Both the position numbers and the translations under genes were made by a program. Of a stretch of DNA of 64,000 nucleotides, positions 34,614-45,430 are shown piece after piece. The notes under the pieces are model-generated. The model was not told the DNA's origin and did not search any database. It worked only from the letters and a program-made list of their open reading frames with translations. Position 1 is the stretch's first letter, and every line of letters starts with the position of its first letter. The DNA is from Pseudomonadota bacterium (GTDB lineage Bacteria; Chloroflexota; UBA6077; JAJPHF01), in NCBI GenBank assembly GCA_021325365.1, contig JAJPHF010000033.1, positions 13,512 to 77,511 of the forward strand, read 5' to 3'.

Positions 34614-35198
34614 ATGAGGAGACTTGACGTCCTCCTGCGGATCGCTTTGCTGCACTGTGGGGGACCCGCCGCCCCCCGCGAGGGGGCCGCGGCCATCCCG
34701 ACGGCGACGGAGGCACCCGCTACGCCACCGATGCCGGACGTGCCGGCGCGGCCCACCAGGGCCGCCCTGCTGGCGCCGCCTACCAGCAGGCTACCCGCCG
34801 TCACGGCGACGCCCGTGCCACCGGAGTGCGTGCCAACTCCCCCTGGAGCAGGACCGGAAGAGGGGGCGACGACGATGCGGATCCACGGGTGCGTGCTACG
34901 CCACGCGCCAAGACGCCCGTTCTCGGAGGTCAGGGTACAGCTTAGCGGGAATGGGAACACCTTGAGCGTCGGGGTAGATGAGGTCGGGCACTACACCCTG
35001 GAGGTGCCGGCGGACTGGCCCGCGGGCGAGTATAGCTTACAGGTGGACCCCGCCATCAGAACCTGTGCAGACATGGTGAGGCCCTACCCCACCACAGGGA
35101 GGCAGCAGATCGTCGCGGGGGGGTGTTTCCTACAACCGCCTAGAACGGGCGACCTGCAACCGGGGAGCGACCTCGGGATCGATCTCGCGACCCCGTAA
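34614..35198 (+). CDS. Putative exported protein with carboxypeptidase-regulatory-like beta domain
   Basis: 194 aa from ATG 34614 (GAGGTG upstream). A short hydrophobic N-terminus (VLLRIALLHCGG) may be an export signal with a weak lipobox-like LLHC. A Pro/Ala/Thr linker of about 70 residues leads to a beta-sandwich-like domain: IHGCVLRHAPRRPFSEVRVQLSGNGNTLSVGVDEVGHYTLEVPADWPAGEYSLQVDP. The 'V..D..G.Y.L..P.G.Y.L' rhythm fits a CarboxypepD_reg-like fold. No known function. Confidence 0.6.
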   Translation: MRRLDVLLRIALLHCGGPAAPREGAAAIPTATEAPATPPMPDVPARPTRAALLAPPTSRLPAVTATPVPPECVPTPPGAGPEEGATTMRIHGCVLRHAPRRPFSEVRVQLSGNGNTLSVGVDEVGHYTLEVPADWPAGEYSLQVDPAIRTCADMVRPYPTTGRQQIVAGGCFLQPPRTGDLQPGSDLGIDLATP

Positions 35199-35233
35199 TG
35201 GATGGCGATTGACACGTGCCTAGGGAGGGCGCC

Positions 35234-35695
35234 ATGCGCGTAATGATCTATACTCGCGGCGGTGACGACGGCGGCGACAAGTGCGACCCGGCGCGGCTCG
35301 TTGCCCATATCGAGGTCCGAGGAGCCCACCGCGCTATCCGCATGTATGAAGCGGGCGTGAGACGCTATATGCAGGAGATGGAGCATGCCCCGTGGGTCCG
35401 CCCAGGGTTCTTCGGCAATCCTGCCGACCCGGCTGATGTAAAGCAGACGAGCACTCGATTAGAACGTCAACTCTGGGAACAGTTCAACGAAGGGACGTGC
35501 GAGTTCGTTGCTGGCGGCAACTTCGGTGGGACCTGCGTCGATGCCCTGACATCCTACCCGGCGTGGAGTGAGCGCGCCTTGGCAAAACATGTAAGGGACC
35601 TGTATCTGTGGGATCTTTATGGACAGCTCACGGAGAGCAGCCTCTCGCAAGTCCTGCGCCGGCTTCCTCTTCTTGGTCGGCTGCTGCGCTACTAA
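35234..35695 (+). CDS. Hypothetical 153-aa protein
   Basis: ATG 35234 with GGGAGGG at 5-6 nt; GTG 35216 lies before the RBS. Soluble alpha/beta protein: MRVMIYTRGGDDGGDKCDPARLVAHIEVRG, a Cys pair (TCEFVAGGNFGGTC), and a C-terminal basic helix (VLRRLPLLGRLLRY). Fewer G/C third positions than the neighbours, which hints at recent acquisition. Not recognised. Confidence 0.65.
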   Translation: MRVMIYTRGGDDGGDKCDPARLVAHIEVRGAHRAIRMYEAGVRRYMQEMEHAPWVRPGFFGNPADPADVKQTSTRLERQLWEQFNEGTCEFVAGGNFGGTCVDALTSYPAWSERALAKHVRDLYLWDLYGQLTESSLSQVLRRLPLLGRLLRY

Positions 35696-35972
35696 GCCCT
35701 GCCTGGTCGCTCAACCTCACGCCCAGGAAGCGCGTCCATGATCCCAATACTCGCGTGCGATGGTACAGGCGGCGCCCCAGCAGCCCTGGTGGCGCCGGCG
35801 GTGGCGGCGGTGGCAGGTCGCTCGGCGACGCGCGGGAGCGTTCTGGCCGAGCTAACCATACGCTAGGAGATACTCGGCCGGGCGTGGCGTGACGGGAAGG
35901 GCGTCGGATCAGGATTGACAGCGGATCGGCCGGGTGGGCTAGTGGCCACGCCTACCCGGGCATGAGAGGGAC

Positions 35973-35982
35973 GGGGGGGGGG
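35973..35982 (+). repeat. G10 homopolymer just before a start codon
   Basis: Ten consecutive G residues end 4 nt before ATG 35987 and take the place of the Shine-Dalgarno sequence of the secreted-protein gene. Slippage here would change RBS spacing. A sequencing artefact in tract length is possible. Confidence 0.6.
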
Positions 35983-35986
35983 TAGT

Positions 35987-37036
35987 ATGATGGGGACGCC
36001 AGGAGTCGCCCGGAGCGTCTTGGCGCTCGCGCTGACAGTCGTCGCGCTCGTGCCCACCGCGCCGATGGTCGGGTCTGCGCCCATGCTCCAGGCCGATCCG
36101 GACGTCGTGGTGCGGATCACGAGCCCGGAACAGAACCAATCGGTGCAGGGCCAGATTGAGATTACCGGGTACGCCGCCGACCGGCGGAGTGAGGAGGGGT
36201 CGGGGTTCAACGAGAATGATGTCCAGCTCTACCTGAACGATCCGACGGACCCCCGCAACTTGTTCGCCATCACCAGCCCTACCTCTCAACGCCTGCGACA
36301 GGACAGCCCCGACGCCGCGGCCGCGCTCGGGCCGCAGTTCAGCGCGGTCGGATTCCGCTTCTACTGGCAGACCTGCGCCTTTCCGCCTGGGCGGTACACC
36401 TTGACGCTGTTCGTGTCGAGTCTGGTAGTGCCAGGCGCGCGGAACAGCGCCAGCCGTGACGTGGAGGTGGCCCCGTGTGCGCCGGGGACGCCACTCGTGC
36501 AGAACGATCTGACCACGCGGCCGAGCCGGCTGCTGCGCTTGGACCAGCCGGGGTGGCGCACAACCTGGCTCGATAGTGCCACCTGGGGGGACATCGCCGT
36601 AGGCATTGATGCCCGCTGCCGGGTAGCGGACACCTGCATCTACGAACTGGGCCTCCGCGGGCAGACCAACCCAGCACACGATTTCGAGTTCGCCGGCTAC
36701 GAGCTGCGGGTGGATCCCAGCCGCGGGCAATGGGGCTTTGGCTACGCCGAGCCCGGGCAGTACACCCCGCTGCTGCCCGCCAGCGAGTCGCCGGCCATCC
36801 ACCGCGGCGCGGTGCCCAACCGCCTGGGAGTCATCGCCCAAGGGGACCATTGGCAGCTGTTCATCAACGGCGAGCCGGTGGGCGAGGTCCACGACGACCG
36901 GCGGCGCTGGGGTGGAGTCTGGTGGGGCGCCAACACGGGCCTGACCGACCGCGGCGTGGAGGTGGAGTTCGGGAACTATGTCCTCACCACGCCGGGCCCG
37001 CCCGAGCTACTGGCCGGGGTCCTGCGCGGCGAGTAG
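35987..37036 (+). CDS. Secreted Ig-like 'GYAADR' module protein with C-terminal lectin-like domain
   Basis: 349 aa; ATG 35987 or 35990. Signal peptide (SVLALALTVVALVPTAPMVGSA). Ig-like module at about 40-165 (VRITSPEQNQSVQGQIEITGYAADRR, then SAVGFRFYWQTCAFPPGRYTLTLFV), homologous to modules at 21022 and 37297. The C-terminal about 170 residues look like a jelly-roll (WGDIAVGIDARC, FEFAGYELRVDPSRGQWGFGYAEPGQY, GDHWQLFINGEPVGEVHDDRRRWGGVWWGANTG), a pattern of concanavalin-like or DUF1080-like domains. Extracellular binding is likely. Confidence 0.7.
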   Translation: MMGTPGVARSVLALALTVVALVPTAPMVGSAPMLQADPDVVVRITSPEQNQSVQGQIEITGYAADRRSEEGSGFNENDVQLYLNDPTDPRNLFAITSPTSQRLRQDSPDAAAALGPQFSAVGFRFYWQTCAFPPGRYTLTLFVSSLVVPGARNSASRDVEVAPCAPGTPLVQNDLTTRPSRLLRLDQPGWRTTWLDSATWGDIAVGIDARCRVADTCIYELGLRGQTNPAHDFEFAGYELRVDPSRGQWGFGYAEPGQYTPLLPASESPAIHRGAVPNRLGVIAQGDHWQLFINGEPVGEVHDDRRRWGGVWWGANTGLTDRGVEVEFGNYVLTTPGPPELLAGVLRGE

Positions 37037-37296
37037 AGCGGGCCGTGCCTGGAGGCGGAGAAGTGGAGCGGGGAGGCGCGAATATCCCCGCCGGTGCCGC
37101 TTCGCGGGCCGATACGCTTCCCCCGCTCGGCCGAGGCTGAACGCTTACGTGGATTGAAGCCGTGGGCCGCAAGGCGGGTCGCCTCGATGCGGGCGTCGGT
37201 TCTGGCCCATCGTCGTCCCATCCACCATGGGGCGGCCGGCACTATACTGCGGCTCTCTGGGGCCGCGTCAAGAGGCGAGGCGGGAGGGCTCTCCAG

Positions 37297-38136
37297 ATGA
37301 GTCGGTGGAAGCTAGGCCGGGAGCTTGCGGTCGCGCTGTTACTCGTTCTAGTCTCGTGGCATCCAACGGCGGCGCAGCAGTGCGATCTGCACGGGGCCGT
37401 GGAGACCTTGTACGCGGCCGATCGCCTGCCGATCAGTGCCGAGGTACAAGTGCAGGGCTGGGCGGTCGAGCCCCAAGCACCGTCTGGTACCGGCGTCAGC
37501 GAGGTGCGGCTGAGTCTCGACGTCCCCCCGGATCAGAGTTCGCGTGTGGAAGCGGCGGCGTATGGAGTGGAGACCCCCGCCATCGCGGAGCTGTATGGCA
37601 GCATCCGGTTTGCCCGTGCGGGGTTCCTGTTGGTGTGGGACACGAGCGGCATCACGCCGGGGAGCCACCGCCTGTACATAGAGGCACGCACCACTTGTGG
37701 CTGGACCAGGCTGCAAGCCCGCCCGGTCACCTTCCAGGCGGGGGCCCCGGATCCCTCGCTGCCGGAGGATCTGCGCCAGCTCCCCGCCACCCAGCAAGCA
37801 TTAGATCGAGGGCGGGCACGGGACTGGACGGGTTTGCGAGATGCGGCGACCGAAGTACTCCAACATCTCCCGACGAGTGCGTGGGGCTACTTTATGCGTG
37901 GGATCGCCGGCGAGGAGCTCCGGGACTATCAAGGGGCGATCCAGGACTACGACGAGGCCCTTCGCCTCGATCCCGATCATGCCAGTGCCTACGCCGGCCG
38001 TGGGTTCGCCCGGCACTCCCTGGGGGATACCGAGGGAGCCCGGGCGGATTACGAGCGGGCCGCGGCGCTCTACCAGCAGCAGGGTAATCGTGCCGGGTAC
38101 CAGCGGATTCAGACCGCACTCGACCTGCTCCCCTGA
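37297..38136 (+). CDS. Secreted Ig-like 'GWAVEP' module protein with C-terminal TPRs
   Basis: 279 aa; ATG 37297 with GGGAGGG upstream. Signal peptide (LAVALLLVLVSWHPTAAQQ). Ig-like module (VQVQGWAVEPQAPSGTGVSEVRLSL, YGVETPAIAELYGSIRFARAGFLLVWD, PGSHRLYIEARTTCGW). Then TPR repeats: GYFMRGIAGEELRDYQGAIQDYDEALRLDPDHASAYAGRGFARHSLGDTEGARADYERAAALYQQQGN. The TPR tail matches the remnant at 34170-34309. Likely an exported scaffold protein. Confidence 0.72.
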   Translation: MSRWKLGRELAVALLLVLVSWHPTAAQQCDLHGAVETLYAADRLPISAEVQVQGWAVEPQAPSGTGVSEVRLSLDVPPDQSSRVEAAAYGVETPAIAELYGSIRFARAGFLLVWDTSGITPGSHRLYIEARTTCGWTRLQARPVTFQAGAPDPSLPEDLRQLPATQQALDRGRARDWTGLRDAATEVLQHLPTSAWGYFMRGIAGEELRDYQGAIQDYDEALRLDPDHASAYAGRGFARHSLGDTEGARADYERAAALYQQQGNRAGYQRIQTALDLLP

Positions 38137-38196
38137 GCGCCCCCGGAGCCAACCTCCGGGGGCGCGAGGCGTGGGGCGCGAGGGCGTGGGGGTCGA

Positions 38197-38307
38197 GTGG
38201 GCGGCGGACGGGCGGCGCTGTGGATTCCGGCGACCGTGCCGCACGAGATCACCGCGATCGGCGACGAGCCGCTGCACCCGCTGGTGGTGTACACGGCGCC
38301 GCTGTAG
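38197..38307 (+). pseudogene. Cupin C-terminal fragment
   Basis: An open frame without start encodes ALWIPATVPHEITAIGDEPLHPLVVYTAPL and a TAG at 38305. This is the typical end of a small cupin protein (W-x-P-x-x-PH-E ... GDEPL ... VVY-x-P). The N-terminal two thirds and any start codon are missing, so it is a gene remnant. Confidence 0.6.
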
Positions 38308-38400
38308 CGCTAGACGCGGCGGCCCGGCGGGCGGCAGACGGGGCGAGGACGGCGAGTGCGAGCGAGGGCCGCTCAGCGGCCGAAGGAGCACTGGCAGCGA

Positions 38401-38687
38401 TGCAGATGGAAGACGACGGAGACGTTCGGCCAACCCCTACCTGGGACATTCGCCGTGAGGGGCGGGCGTGGCGCGGCGAGGAAGCCCTGGCGCGCCTGGA
38501 CCTGGCGCCCGAGAAGATAGAGATGATCGACGGCAAGCTGTTCTGGGACGACGCGGAGCGCCTGACGATGCTGGCGCTGCTGTTGGAGAACGTGGGGATG
38601 GATGCGGCGGTGCGGCTGGGCGACCCGCGGCTCTGGCGCGAGGCGGTAGCGGCGCTGCCCGATGGCCCGGAGTCCGCGGCTGGCTGA
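38401..38687 (+). CDS. Hypothetical 95-aa protein preceding Uma2
   Basis: ATG 38401, no strong RBS (GCAGCG). Contains APEKIEMIDGKLFWDDAERLTMLALLLENVGMDAAVRLGDPRLWREAVAAL. I have the impression that short proteins with this 'EMIDGKLFWDDxERLTMLALLLENVG' pattern recur in Chloroflexota, often beside other small genes, but this is from memory. The N-terminal TWDIRREGRAWRGEEALARL is charged. Function unknown; co-orientation with the Uma2 gene 117 nt downstream is suggestive only. Confidence 0.6.
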
Positions 38688-38803
38688 GCTGGCGGATCTT
38701 CGAAGCTGCTGGGCCGGGCGCCGGGAGGCGCCAGCGCGGCACTCCGCCCCGGTGGCGGACCGGGCGGTATACTGCCCACGAGCCTGATTTGTGGAGTCCT
38801 GCG

Positions 38804-39421
38804 ATGACCGCTCCGACGAAGCTGCGGCCGGTCCTGGAGTCCGGCGACCGCCTGACGCGCGACGAGTTCCACGAGCGGTACAGCGAGCGCCCCGACATCA
38901 AGCAAGCCGAGCTGGTCGAAGGAGTGGTCTACGTGGCTTTGCCCGTTGGATTCGACTCGCATGGGGAGCAGCACGCCCTGGTGGTGACCTGGCTGGGCGT
39001 ATACCGGGGAAAGCATCCGCGACTGCGGATCGGGGACAACGCCACGGTTCGGCCCAGCGCGAACAGCGAGGTGCAGCCGGACGCCTGCCTCTGGCGCGAA
39101 GAGGCGGGCGGGCCGCACCTTGGCGCCGATGGATTCGTCTACGCGGCGCCGCAGCTCGTGGTGGAGGTGGCGGCCAGCAGCGCGTCGTACGACCTGCACG
39201 ACAAGAAGGAGGCGTACCGCAAGGCGGGCGTGCGCGAGTACGTCGTGTGGCGGGTGATGGACGGCATGATCGACTGGTTCCGGCGGCGCGGCGGCGAGTA
39301 CGTGTGGGTGGCGCCGGATGCGGACGGGGTGATCGAGAGCGAGACGTTTCCCGGGCTGCGGCTGGACGTGCCGAAGCTGCTGGCGAGGAACGTAGCGGGC
39401 GTGCTGGCGGCGCTGGGGTAG
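38804..39421 (+). CDS. Uma2-family putative nuclease
   Basis: 205 aa from ATG 38804. LTRDEFHERYSERPDIKQAELVEGVVYVALPV, then EVQPDACLWREEAGG and APQLVVEVAASSASYDLHDKKEAYRKAGVREYVVWRV form the PD-(D/E)XK core: Asp, E-V-A and the following Lys. It is 42 nt upstream of the amidohydrolase gene and may be co-transcribed. Confidence 0.87.
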   Translation: MTAPTKLRPVLESGDRLTRDEFHERYSERPDIKQAELVEGVVYVALPVGFDSHGEQHALVVTWLGVYRGKHPRLRIGDNATVRPSANSEVQPDACLWREEAGGPHLGADGFVYAAPQLVVEVAASSASYDLHDKKEAYRKAGVREYVVWRVMDGMIDWFRRRGGEYVWVAPDADGVIESETFPGLRLDVPKLLARNVAGVLAALG

Positions 39422-39462
39422 GGGGTTCGGCGGGCGGAGCGCCCGGCGTGGGAGGATGGAGC

Positions 39463-40557
39463 ATGGCAGCACCGACGAAGACGATGGTGATCGACGCGGA
39501 CGCGCACGTCGTGGAGACAGCGGCAACCTGGGAGTACATGGACCCCGCGGACGCGCAGTACCGCCCCCAGCCGGTGGAGGTGCAGGGGGAGACGCGGCTG
39601 CAGTACTGGCTGATCGACGGCAAGGTGCGCGGCTTCCGCTTTCCCGGCTACTCGCACGAGCAGCTCGAAGCGCTGTCGCGGCTGGCGGGCCGCACGATGA
39701 CGACGCCGCAAGATGCCAGCGAGATGACGAACGTCGCGCTGCGCCTGGAGCACATGGACCAGATCGGCGTGGACGTGCAGGTGCTGCACAACACGATCTT
39801 CATCGAGCAGGTGACGGACAACCCGGCCGCGGAGGTGGCGATCTACAAGGGCTGGAACCGCTGGCTGGCCGACATCTGGCGCCAGGGCCAGGGGCGGCTG
39901 CGCTGGTCGTGCGTGGTGCCGCTGCTGAGCCTGCCCGACGCGCTGGAGCAGATGCGCTTCGGCAAGGAGCACGGCGCCTGCGCGGTGCTGATGCGGCCGG
40001 TCGAGGGCAGCCGGCAGCTGATCGACCCGTACTTCTACCCGGTGTTCGAGGAGGCGCAGCGGCTGGACCTGGCCGTCGCCGTCCACATCGCGAACGGCAG
40101 CCCGTGGCTGACGGACTTCTACCGCCACCCGGTGTTCCAGGCGCAGGCGTTCGACCGCTTCCGCGTGCCGACGGTCACCGCGGTCCACGACCTGCTGATG
40201 AGCGAGATCCCGCTGATCTTCCCCACGCTACGCTTCGCCTTCATCGAGGCGAGCGCGCAGTGGATCCCCTGGATCTTCAACGAGGCGCGCAAGCGGTTCC
40301 AGCAGCAGGGACGCGAGTGGCCGGCGAACATCGCGCGGGACTACCGCATCTACGTGACCTGTGAGAACACGGACGACATCCCGTTCATTCTGAAGTACTG
40401 CGGCGAGGACAACCTGGTGATCGGGACGGACTACGGCCACACCGACCCGTCGAGCGACGTGGACGCGATCAAGACGTTCCAGGCGCGGACCGATATCAGC
40501 CCCGAGGTGAAGCGCAAGATCCTGCACGACAACCCCGCGGCGCTGTATCGGCTGTAA
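39463..40557 (+). CDS. Amidohydrolase-family (amidohydrolase_2) metal enzyme
   Basis: 364 aa, ATG 39463 with GGGAGG upstream. VIDADAHVVET carries the first metal ligand HxH-like pair in the altered form DAHVVE. HNTIFIE, ACAVLMRPVEGSRQLIDPYFYPVFEEAQRLDLAVAVHIANGS (His) and FAFIEASAQWIPW follow, and the terminal Asp lies in VIGTDYGHTDPSSD. The fold is that of decarboxylases and hydrolases such as the ACMSD group. Given UbiD, LLM and CocE genes nearby, a role in aromatic or xenobiotic breakdown is plausible but not shown. Confidence 0.82.
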   Translation: MAAPTKTMVIDADAHVVETAATWEYMDPADAQYRPQPVEVQGETRLQYWLIDGKVRGFRFPGYSHEQLEALSRLAGRTMTTPQDASEMTNVALRLEHMDQIGVDVQVLHNTIFIEQVTDNPAAEVAIYKGWNRWLADIWRQGQGRLRWSCVVPLLSLPDALEQMRFGKEHGACAVLMRPVEGSRQLIDPYFYPVFEEAQRLDLAVAVHIANGSPWLTDFYRHPVFQAQAFDRFRVPTVTAVHDLLMSEIPLIFPTLRFAFIEASAQWIPWIFNEARKRFQQQGREWPANIARDYRIYVTCENTDDIPFILKYCGEDNLVIGTDYGHTDPSSDVDAIKTFQARTDISPEVKRKILHDNPAALYRL

Positions 40558-40620
40558 GGCCGCCGGTCGGCGCCGCGCACGCTGCTACACTGTAGGCGGG
40601 CGATGCCCAGGAGGTCGGCA

Positions 40621-41190
40621 ATGGTCGCCCCGCGGCAGGGGCTGACGCTCGCGGAGTTCCTCGCGCGGCCGGAGACGAAGCCCGCGCTCGAGTACGCCGA
40701 CGGGGTAGTGACGCGAAAAGCGGCTCCCAAGGGGCGACACAGCACGCTGCAGACCGAGCTGGTGGAGCGGCTGAACCGTCTCGCCCGGCGGCGGCGATCC
40801 GCCCGCGCTTTGACCGAGCTGCGCGCGACGTTTGGTGGGCGCTCGTACGTGCCCGACGTCGTGGTGTTCGGGGCGGAGCGCATCCCACGGACGCCCGAGG
40901 GCCAGATCGCCGACGACGTGTTCGCGCCGCCGGACATCGCAATCGAGATCGTCTCGCCGCGGCAGAGCGTCACGCCGCTCGTGCGTCGGTGCCTGTGGTA
41001 CGTCGCCAACGGCGTGGCCGCCGCGCTGCTGGTCGATCCGCGAGACCGTTCGATCATCGTCTTCCGCACGGGGGGGCAGACCGCCGCGATGCGGGGCGCA
41101 GAAGTGATCGACCTGTCCGACGTCGCGCCGGGGCTAGTGTTTTCGGTGGATGACGTGTTCGCGTCGCTGAGCGCGGAGTACTGGCCGTAG
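40621..41190 (+). CDS. Uma2-family putative nuclease
   Basis: 189 aa; ATG 40621 has AGGAGG at 6 nt, better than GTG/ATG 40603. TLAEFLARPETKPALEYADGVVTRKAAPKG, SYVPDVVVFGAERI, and APPDIAIEIVSPRQSVTPLVRRCLWYVANGVAAALLVDPRDRSIIVFR give the PD-(D/E)XK core; the usual Lys after E-I-x-S is replaced by Gln/Ser-rich SPRQSV. Third Uma2 copy in the window; clearly diverged from the other two. Confidence 0.83.
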   Translation: MVAPRQGLTLAEFLARPETKPALEYADGVVTRKAAPKGRHSTLQTELVERLNRLARRRRSARALTELRATFGGRSYVPDVVVFGAERIPRTPEGQIADDVFAPPDIAIEIVSPRQSVTPLVRRCLWYVANGVAAALLVDPRDRSIIVFRTGGQTAAMRGAEVIDLSDVAPGLVFSVDDVFASLSAEYWP

Positions 41191-41310
41191 GCTGCGCCGG
41201 GCTGGCGGGCCGCCGGGGCGGGGCGGCATCGGGTATAGTTTCGAGGTGGCCCGCGGGGCCACGCGAGCGCCTGGCCGATGGCCGGGCGCTGTTTTGTGGG
41301 GTGGTGAGGC

Positions 41311-43434
<2,124 letters not shown>

Positions 43435-43484
43435 CCTGACGCCATGACGCGCTCCGCGCCTCATGCTGCGACAATCCGCGGGGC

Positions 43485-44561
43485 TCACGGAGCTTTCGCG
43501 AGATGCAGGAGCACGATCTGCCAGGCGCAGCGCACACGCGCGGGATCGGCCATGATGCGTTCCTGCACCCGACGATAGAATTCGTCCGCTAGCCGCTTCG
43601 ACGACTGCGGTGGGACCGCCGGCACGTTGGCGCCGAACAACGTCGGCTCGGTGAACGCGCGCAGAAACCCCGTGTAAGCGGCAGCGTACGCTTGCCGGTC
43701 GCCCGCTTCCTGGTAGCGCGCCCAGAACACGTCCGCGAGCGCCACCGGCTCGCTGGCGATCAGCTGCAATGACGTGCCGTCGCTGGCCGGGTGCATGCTG
43801 AACGGCGCGGTGTACTCTTCCAGCGTGCGGTAGTACATCGGCAAGACCATCTGCTGGTAGGTCGCCGCGGCCAGCGTGCCCGCCGCGACCAACTCCTGGA
43901 GCACGTCGTTCGCCAGGTCGAGCAGCCCTTCCGCGCCGCTGCGGCCGGCTGAGTCGGCCAGGCTGCCGACGACGACCAGCCGCCCGCCAGGCCGCAGCTC
44001 GCGTGCTCGACAGGCCAGGAAGGTATCCCAGTCCGTGCGGGCGCGCGCGGCGAAGGCCGCGCGGACGGCGTCCTCGGCGCGCGGCGGCCAGATATGATTC
44101 GGGATGGGGCATGGCGCGGCGCTCAGCCAGTGCACCGCGATCGCCGAGTAGCCAAGCGCGACCTGGCCGCTCGCGAAGAGGGGCTGATAGAACGACCGCC
44201 CGATAGCCGAGGGGTACACTTCGGCCGCGCCGCGCAGGTAGCTGTCGGGCGACTCGGCCAGGAGCGTGAACAGCGCACTGAAGTCGTTGCTCGGCAGGTC
44301 CGTGTGCACGATGCTGATTGCCGCGTCGGGCGCCAGGCGCCGCCGCAGGGTCGCGATGACGGTCCGCATCGGCGCCAGCGAGTTGTGTCCCTGCGACGCT
44401 CCGTAGTCGGCGACCACCGCGGGCTCGCCCGGCGCGGGCAGCGTCGCGGCAGCCGCGGCCTGCTCCAGCATCGGCAGGGCGATGGCGTTCGCGTTGTCCT
44501 GTTCCTGCGAGTGCGCGTTGTAGTACCCACGGCCCATCATGGCGCTCTCGTGAGTGCTCAC
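43485..44561 (-). CDS. SABATH-like SAM-dependent carboxyl methyltransferase
   Basis: 358 aa from GTG 44561 with GGGGAGG at 6 nt. The N-terminus MMGRGYYNAHSQEQDNA matches the substrate/SAM entry motif of the SABATH (Methyltransf_7) family. VVADYGASQGHNSLAPMRTVIATLRRR is the SAM motif I, IVHTDLPSNDFSALFTLL follows, and SAIAVHWLS, PPRAEDAVRAAFAARARTDWDTFLACRARELRPGGRLVVVG and a C-terminal cap complete the family pattern. SABATH enzymes methylate small carboxylic acids (salicylate, jasmonate) and are best known from plants. The substrate here is unknown. Confidence 0.78.
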   Translation of the reverse strand: MSTHESAMMGRGYYNAHSQEQDNANAIALPMLEQAAAAATLPAPGEPAVVADYGASQGHNSLAPMRTVIATLRRRLAPDAAISIVHTDLPSNDFSALFTLLAESPDSYLRGAAEVYPSAIGRSFYQPLFASGQVALGYSAIAVHWLSAAPCPIPNHIWPPRAEDAVRAAFAARARTDWDTFLACRARELRPGGRLVVVGSLADSAGRSGAEGLLDLANDVLQELVAAGTLAAATYQQMVLPMYYRTLEEYTAPFSMHPASDGTSLQLIASEPVALADVFWARYQEAGDRQAYAAAYTGFLRAFTEPTLFGANVPAVPPQSSKRLADEFYRRVQERIMADPARVRCAWQIVLLHLAKAP

Positions 44562-44696
44562 GGTCTGCCTCCCCGAGGACCGTCGGTTGACGGCTAGCGA
44601 CCGCGCCGGCGCATCGGCCAGCCCGATGTGGTTTACCCCCGACGATACTCGATCACGGCCTGGTCCTGGTTATGAAGGGACGGCGGCGGGTGGCGG

Positions 44697-45266
44697 CTAT
44701 CCACGGTGCCGCGAGCGCAGGATACGCGCCGGATTGCCGGCCACGGTGGCGCCCGGGGGCACGTCGCGCGTGACGACGCCGCCGGCGCCGACGATTGCAT
44801 CGTCGCCGATCGTGACGCCCGGCAGGATGATCGCGCCGCCGCCGATCCAGACGTTGTACCCAATCCGCACGGGCTTCCCGTTCTCTAGTCCCTGGCGACG
44901 GAGGGCCGGATCGCGCGGGTGGTCGGCCGCGTAGATCTGGACGGCCGGCCCGATCTGGCAAAGCGCGCCGATCTCGATCTGGCACACGTCGAGCAGGACG
45001 CAGTTGTAGTTGAGAAAAGTCCCGCGGCCCAGGTGGATGTTGGAGCCATAATCACAGTAGAAGGGCGGCCGCACGACGACGTCCGCGCCCACGCTCCCGA
45101 GCAGCTCGCGCAGCAGCGTGGCCCGACGGTCGAGGTCGTCGACCGTGGTGGCATTGAAGGCGCGCATCAGGCGATCGGCGCGCGCGATCGCCGCGGTAAG
45201 CTCGGGATCGCTGGCGCGGTATAGCTCGCCTGCCAGCATCTTCTCGCGCTCCGTCCGCTCGACCAC
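44697..45266 (-). CDS. Maltose/galactoside O-acetyltransferase-like hexapeptide enzyme
   Basis: 189 aa; GTG 45266 is preferred because AGGAAGGGA lies about 5 nt upstream. N-terminal Mac domain (REKMLAGELYRASDPELTAAIARADRLMRAFNAT). Left-handed beta helix with VVRPPFYCDYGSNIHLGRGTFLNYNCVLLDVCQIEIGALCQIGPAVQIYAADHPRDP (catalytic His in the AADHP motif) and VWIGGGAIILPGVTIGDDAIVGAGGVVTRDVPPGATVAGNPARIL. Acetyl-CoA dependent transfer to a sugar is expected. Confidence 0.9.
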   Translation of the reverse strand: MVERTEREKMLAGELYRASDPELTAAIARADRLMRAFNATTVDDLDRRATLLRELLGSVGADVVVRPPFYCDYGSNIHLGRGTFLNYNCVLLDVCQIEIGALCQIGPAVQIYAADHPRDPALRRQGLENGKPVRIGYNVWIGGGAIILPGVTIGDDAIVGAGGVVTRDVPPGATVAGNPARILRSRHRG

Positions 45267-45430
45267 CGCCGTTCCCTTCCTCACGCGGCTCCTGAGCACC
45301 CTGCGCACGTTCGCGGGCTGACGCTCGGATCAGCAGGCCGCCTGGCGGCCGCGAACGAGGCTCTCCTGGAGAGCGACCCGCCGCCGTCTCTGTCATACCG
45401 AATCGGGCCGGCGTTCACCTAGCGGGGCGG

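Noticed and set aside
38220..38400. N-terminal extension of the 95-aa protein from 38220
   Set aside because: The upstream part is Arg/Ala-rich out-of-frame translation of the cupin remnant; coding character begins at ATG 38401.
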